Source: Boothiomyces macroporosus
Lineage: Eukaryota; Chytridiomycota; Chytridiomycetes; Rhizophydiales; Terramycetaceae
Length of the DNA: 64,000 nucleotides
Assembly: GCA_027604185.1 (NCBI GenBank)
Contig: JADGKB010000020.1
Span: 62,001 to 126,000 of the forward strand
Direction of reading: 5' to 3'
This document shows, piece after piece, positions 61,560-64,000 of the stretch. The translations under genes and the position numbers were made by a program. Positions within the stretch are counted from its first letter, which is position 1, and each line of letters begins with the position of its first letter. Below the pieces are notes generated by a model. It made no database searches. It was not told where the DNA came from and saw only the letters and a list, made by a program, of their open reading frames with translations.

Positions 61560-63662
61560 TTAAAGCTCTTGTACATTTATGAACAGGGTGAGTTTTCCAT
61601 TGTTCAGACAGTGATCCAAACAGCCGAGCCAATCTTCTTGATCATCAATCGTGAGGATTTCCATATCTGGGTCTCTGTACGAAATGCTGGATAGATAAAC
61701 CAAGTCAGAGTCTGTCTTTTTCCATTTGAACGAATCTGGCAGCAAGGTACACTTTCTAGCAAGCTTTTCGCGCAAAGTGTCAATATCAATTGTTTTTGCT
61801 ACTCGAACTGTAACAGTGGATCCGGTAGAGATAATCAGACGCAGAGTCAGAAAGTTGCTGCCACCATCAGGCACTTGCATAGATTGTTGTAATGCGATTA
61901 GTTCATGCAGTCTGTTTGCCTTGACGTTGACTTCTGCATCCACAGTCTGGGTTTGCTCACCTTCTTCCTTTGAGTTGTTTCTTCTCTTAATTCCACGAAG
62001 TAAGGTGCTTATGCTTTCTTTGGCAATACTTTCTCTGCTCTTTTCAGTCGACGGTGAAACGGACCTGTTGGTAACTCGATCAAGAGATTCATACGGAAGA
62101 GACTCATAGCCAGACTCTTTTTGAGCATTGTGGGAAGTGTAGTCAATAATTACTGGGGAATAATTGTAGTCATTCAAAATATCCGATGGAGAAGTGACAG
62201 CCTGGTAGTCCAATTCGCTTTGCATTGTATTATCTTCATTTGTCGTTGGATTTAGAGAACTGTTATTTGCAGGGGAGTCTGATCGCTTGATGATTGCAAT
62301 ATTCTTTGGCTTGTCTCCAGATGAAGTCTGTGCTGAGGCACTCCAATTCCTAGACTCCTTTCTGGATGGGATAGATATTGAAAGCCTATTTGATCCAAAT
62401 GCGCTTCTTTTAAGGGTGGCTATTCTTTGTTCTTCAAAGCTTTCGTCGAAACCAATATTAATTTTTGGTAGAATCAAATCCGGCATTGCTGCATTTTCAG
62501 AGTTCTTGCGGAGCTCTTCTCTGATTTTAGATTTTGATAAAGACTTTTCACTGTTGATTCTGCGGATAATTGTGGAACGATCGATTTCTGTGTCATGGCT
62601 CAATCTAGATGGGGCCTTTTCAGTTTGTGACCTTTGGACGGTATCATCTGTGATAGTTTCACTGCTTTTGGTACTTTCAGTTCGAATTCTTTGCAGGGAC
62701 ATGTCATCCAGAATAGTGTCCTGGCTCTGACCAGAAAATATCTGGGATAGAATTGATCGCTCTTGCGGAATTTCCAGTTTCAGAGGGTTGCTAATCAGAG
62801 GAAGTGTTCCTGGGAGAGTGTCGTTATCATATTCGATATTTTCATTCTTGTAAAGGGAATAAGCAGGGGATTGCAATTCTTCTGGGGATTTGCTTTCCAT
62901 GATTGTGTCTCGTAGGGATTCTATTGATTGCTTCTTGTTTAGATTAACTCCTAGGCTTTCAGCCAAGTCTGAGCAAAACTCTTCAAAAGTGGGCTTGTGC
63001 CTCAATGACGGTTGTGACACTGCAGACATTGGAGAAGGGGAATCAACAGGCGGGGTAGCAGGCAAGGGTTTATCCGTTCCAGGTGACTTTGCCAATCTAT
63101 TAGGTCTTGGAAGAGAGGCTGATTTACCATTGGCACTCCTTGATTCTTTGCGAGGTTTGATATAAGCTTTTTCAGACTGTCTGTTGGTATTTGGAGAAAC
63201 TATTGGCATATAGGCTTCGAAATTCATAAAGTCTTCCGGATTAGGGCTGTTCTGAATATCATGCTTCCATTCCCCAAAGAAAGTTGAAAAGAGCATTCGC
63301 CTGGTTAATTCCTGGGGCAGCGCCAGCAAATCCTTGACATATGAATCCAATACTTTGACTCATTCCAATTCCTTTTGCTCCGAAACCACAGTGTCAGCCG
63401 GTAAAACTGGTAAATAAATTCTTCCATGGACAGGATGTATCAGTGTATCTCTTATAAATGTAAATTCATGTCGTAGCTGAGTCTCCAATTTGATTTGAAA
63501 TGTAATGAAATCGGAATATCTCCTTCGAATCTGATATGGATGCCGAGAGGTTTCCTTTCTACTTGTAGCAGGGACGACATGCAGCTCGTAGTACTTATCC
63601 CTGTCCATCGAGACAACATTGACCATAGCTAGAGTAGGTGCCAGTTTAATTGGTTTATCCAT
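61560..63662 (-). CDS. PX-PB1 protein with in-frame TGA, copy B
   Basis: Second copy of 16,493-18,595, carrying the same TGA (63,360-63,362). The stop therefore predates the duplication, or both copies are one locus in the assembly. Confidence 0.72.
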
Positions 63663-64000
63663 TCTAGTATTTTTGTAAAAGTACTTTCGAACAGAGGGCG
63701 TAAAATAATTGTGGCAATCTTGCGACGCAAGCTTGTTTCACACGCATTTCACCACCGAGAACTGTAAGAGCTTGCCTTCAGTGCCAAATTGTGATAGGAT
63801 CAAATATCGCAACCGTGTATCATTTAACAGTACTCTAATGCTAATTTATCCTTGGTTTTGTTTGACAGCTGGTGCACGAATGATTCTGATCAGGGAACTG
63901 ATTCATTGACAACACGAACAAACTGAAACTGATACACCAAGCATGCACTCACAAAGCTATGGAGCATCCTTCCGCCTGTATCATCTCTGATGTTTCTCAG
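63663..64000. other. Spacer beyond PX-PB1, cut by window end
   Basis: Copy B of 18,596-18,933. The window stops before the hairpin and the BIM1-like gene seen in copy A, so it cannot be told whether the repeat continues. Confidence 0.5.

Overview
The window looks like nuclear DNA of a zoosporic (flagellated) fungus. It is AT-rich and gene-dense, with spliceosomal introns throughout. A fungal CBM1 cellulase, a BIM1/X325-like secreted protein and fungal-type mitochondrial genes sit beside KAP3, the cargo-adaptor subunit of the kinesin-2 that drives intraflagellar transport, and a PDE9-type cGMP phosphodiesterase. I cannot name the species.

Layout. The whole window is periodic with a period of 45,067 bp: bases 1-18,933 recur as 45,068-64,000 with no indel and, as far as I could compare, only four substitutions. 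One full unit reads KAP3 (+), CUS2/TatSF1 (+), cystinosin (-), OGG1 (+), GH5 cellulase (+), importin-4/Kap123 (-), SEC62 (-), TRA2-like (+), IMPACT-like (-), MDL1/ABCB10-type ABC half-transporter (-), SDHC (+), PX-PB1 protein (-), BIM1-like (+), malonyl-CoA:ACP transacylase (+), nicotinamide riboside kinase (-), NDUFA5 (+), unknown (+), large unknown (-), PDE9 (-), Tonsoku-like (+), CSN3 (-), DsbA-like (-), TMEM184/DUF300 (+), WDR44-like (-), PDX1/SNZ1 (-), HIBADH (+), VPS16 (+), importin-alpha-like (-), Costars/ABRACL (+), NDUFAF2 (-), then KAP3 again. The true junction of the repeat cannot be placed because the periodicity runs off both window ends.

The most striking property is the introns. 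I resolved 101 spliced segments by hand; 93 are 19-22 nt long. They run GTA... to ...TAAY plus a few bases and AG, with no room for a polypyrimidine tract. Removing them closes the reading frame exactly in every multi-exon gene, for example KAP3 at 786 aa and Kap123 at 1,072 aa. Two segments (39 and 40 nt) look like two complete mini-introns joined end to end with no exon between them.

The genes are mostly single-copy housekeeping functions: nuclear transport, splicing factors, ER translocation, complex I and II, mitochondrial fatty-acid synthesis, NAD and PLP synthesis, HOPS/CORVET trafficking, COP9, replication repair. They are packed with convergent gaps of 10-41 nt and ATG-to-ATG divergent spacers as short as 57 nt. 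The accessory flavour is limited to the cellulase and the BIM1-like gene.
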